A stretch of DNA of 6,912 nucleotides, from contig JABHFC010000309.1 in NCBI GenBank assembly GCA_018676275.1, positions 1-6,912 on the forward strand. Direction: 5' to 3'. Numbering within the stretch: position 1 is the stretch's first letter; each line of letters starts with the position of its first letter. Below, in pieces: positions 6,326-6,912 of the stretch. This DNA is from Gammaproteobacteria bacterium. Lineage in GTDB: Bacteria; Pseudomonadota; Gammaproteobacteria; Eutrophobiales; Eutrophobiaceae. A program made the position numbers and the translations under genes. Below the pieces are notes generated by a model. The model was not told the DNA's origin and did no database searches. It saw only the letters and a program-made list of their open reading frames with translations.

Positions 6326-6658
6326 TTGAAAGAACAGTTCAAAATCTCGTCAATCCCGGAAAATGGCTGTAAAGGTCTGAGCGTCAAGCATGGTATGGAT
6401 GAAATAAAAGTAATAATTGTTCGCCAGGGCACTGAGATTTACGCATATCAAAACACCTGTCCCCATACCGGTGTCAATCTGGACTGGATACCTGATCAGT
6501 TCCTCGACATTAGCGGCAAGTTAATCCAATGCTCCACTCATGGCGCTTTATTTCAAATTACTGACGGTTACTGCATTTCCGGTCCCTGTGCAGGTCAAAA
6601 CCTACGGCCACTTAAGCTAAATATCAAAGGCGAGGGTTTTGAAATCGATTTTAGTTAG
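6326..6658 (+). CDS. Small single-domain Rieske [2Fe-2S] protein
   Basis: The 110-residue product has the Rieske cluster motif: C45-P-H47, a 21-residue interval, then C69-S-T-H72 (the segments TCPHTGVNLDW and LIQCSTHGALF). The two Cys and two His would ligate a [2Fe-2S] cluster in a soluble cytoplasmic protein. No signal peptide, membrane segment or catalytic domain is present. That points to an electron-transfer or ferredoxin-like role, and a NirD-like or oxygenase-associated function is possible, but no partner is in the window. The interval is longer than the 15-17 residues usual in ferredoxin-type Rieske proteins. Two further cysteines, C83 and C88 (DGYCISGPCAG), follow the motif and could form a disulfide or bind metal. 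The start is TTG with AGGA seven bases upstream. The gene is divergent from carA across 305 bp. I found no convincing promoter for it, and a bulged hairpin follows at 6704-6727. Confidence 0.85.
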   Translation: MKEQFKISSIPENGCKGLSVKHGMDEIKVIIVRQGTEIYAYQNTCPHTGVNLDWIPDQFLDISGKLIQCSTHGALFQITDGYCISGPCAGQNLRPLKLNIKGEGFEIDFS

Positions 6659-6703
6659 AAGACAGATATACCTCCTGATCATCATCATATGGGCCATTTT
6701 TAA

Positions 6704-6727
6704 AGGGCTAAACGATGTTTTAACCCT
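6704..6727 (+). repeat. Imperfect hairpin downstream of the Rieske gene
   Basis: AGGG-c-TAAA (6704-6712) pairs with TTTA-a-CCCT (6719-6727) around a 6-base loop, giving eight pairs with one C/A mismatch. It lies 46 bases past the Rieske stop. The bases after it are AAATTATTG, which is no T-tract, so it is a weak candidate terminator or mRNA 3' structure at best. Nothing else is recognisable between 6659 and 6760 apart from a short run of ATC repeats near 6678-6688. Confidence 0.25.
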
Positions 6728-6775
6728 AAATTATTGCAATTATGGTATTTTTGCTATTGTATATAGGAGATATTG

Positions 6776-6835
6776 ATGGAAATAAATGACTCAAAATCAG
6801 GCTTATGCTGCTATAAAATATTCGCTTATTGCTAA
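6776..6835 (+). CDS. Possible 19-residue small ORF with strong ribosome-binding site
   Basis: AGGAGA (6765-6770) sits five bases upstream of ATG 6776, the best-spaced Shine-Dalgarno in the plus-strand part of the window. The frame encodes MEINDSKSGLCCYKIFAYC and stops at TAA 6833-6835. Three of the last nine residues are Cys and two are Tyr. I recognise no family. It might be a leader peptide or small protein, but 19 codons carry little statistical weight and an AT-rich region makes chance ORFs common. It overlaps, in another frame, the longer frame starting at 6786, which has a much poorer Shine-Dalgarno. Confidence 0.2.
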   Translation: MEINDSKSGLCCYKIFAYC

Positions 6836-6912
6836 CCCCCTACTAGGGTCTGTTTATCTTTTAGCTTCATCACTGTTGAGTCTGAAAAAGCGCCAATCAA
6901 GGCGCGAGGAGA
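6786..6912 (+). CDS. Open frame running off the right edge, possible membrane-segment peptide (partial)
   Basis: From ATG 6786 the frame stays open for 42 codons to the window end. The translation begins MTQNQAYAAIKYSLIAN. It has a hydrophobic stretch at about residues 12-33 (through GSVYLLASSLLSL) followed by the basic KKRQSRR, the pattern of one membrane segment with a positive cytoplasmic flank. A TAA directly precedes the ATG. The Shine-Dalgarno is weak, since the AGGAGA is 15 bases away and better placed for ATG 6776. The frame also crosses the candidate IS end at 6846. No family is recognised, and it may be fortuitous. Confidence 0.2.
   Translation, partial: MTQNQAYAAIKYSLIANPLLGSVYLLASSLLSLKKRQSRREE
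6846..6912 (+). mobile_element. Candidate left end of an insertion sequence (partial, speculative)
   Basis: GGGTCTGTT (6846-6854), preceded by CTA, resembles the GGGTCTGT-type terminus that I associate with some IS5-related elements, many of which insert at TA-containing targets. After about 50 bases the window ends in GCGAGGAGA, a strong Shine-Dalgarno whose start codon would fall just outside the window, as expected for a transposase gene near an IS end. The terminator at 6885-6905 would block transcription leaving the element leftwards. The opposite end, target duplication and transposase cannot be seen, so this rests on pattern resemblance only. Confidence 0.22.
6885..6905 (-). terminator. 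Rho-independent terminator-like hairpin, leftward
   Basis: The minus strand reads GCGCC (6905-6901), a TTGATT loop, GGCGC (6894-6890), then TTTTT (6889-6885): a 5-bp all-GC stem followed by five T. It would end a minus-strand transcript arriving from beyond the right edge, separating it from the 6326-6658 region. On the plus strand the same hairpin lies just before GAGGAGA and could influence initiation of a gene starting past the edge. The short stem limits confidence. Confidence 0.45.

Noticed and set aside
6678..6690. Short ATC-type trinucleotide run after the Rieske gene
   Set aside because: Only about three to four units; not a meaningful repeat array.

Overview
The window reads as part of a gammaproteobacterial chromosome with fairly low to moderate GC. 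CarA, CarB, GreA, RlmE and the FtsH N-terminus all align closely with my memory of the E. coli proteins, often with identical residue numbering. The order carA-carB-greA-rlmE-ftsH on one strand resembles the Pseudomonas-type arrangement more than the enteric one. I cannot name a genus.

Positions 1-6020 form one minus-strand housekeeping run, read from right to left. carA (4872-6020) and carB (1587-4811) encode the two subunits of carbamoyl-phosphate synthetase, which feeds arginine and pyrimidine synthesis. greA (1114-1590) encodes a transcript-cleavage factor and overlaps the carB stop codon by four bases (ATGA). rlmE (441-1055) encodes the 23S rRNA 2'-O-methyltransferase. ftsH (start at 320) encodes the membrane AAA+ protease and leaves the window at its left edge. 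Gaps are 60 bp (carA-carB), -4 bp (carB-greA), 58 bp (greA-rlmE) and 120 bp (rlmE-ftsH).

The 305-bp space 6021-6325 separates carA from a divergent gene and is the most information-rich noncoding part. Read toward carA it holds a sigma70-like promoter with a perfect TATAAT, overlapped by a 9+9-bp palindrome. A 7-bp hairpin lies at the predicted 5' end of the transcript. A 9-bp terminator-like hairpin followed by T-rich sequence ends 20 bp before the carA start codon. This looks like a carAB leader with operator-type and attenuation-type control, although no regulator can be named from sequence alone.

On the plus strand, 6326-6658 encodes a 110-residue Rieske [2Fe-2S] protein starting at TTG. 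The last 254 bp hold no confidently recognised gene: an imperfect hairpin, a well-placed Shine-Dalgarno followed by a 19-codon ORF, an open frame running off the right edge, and a minus-strand terminator-like hairpin. The final ~67 bp could be the left end of an insertion sequence, but this is speculative. No CRISPR, tRNA, rRNA, phage or defence genes were seen, and most of the window is conserved core genome.
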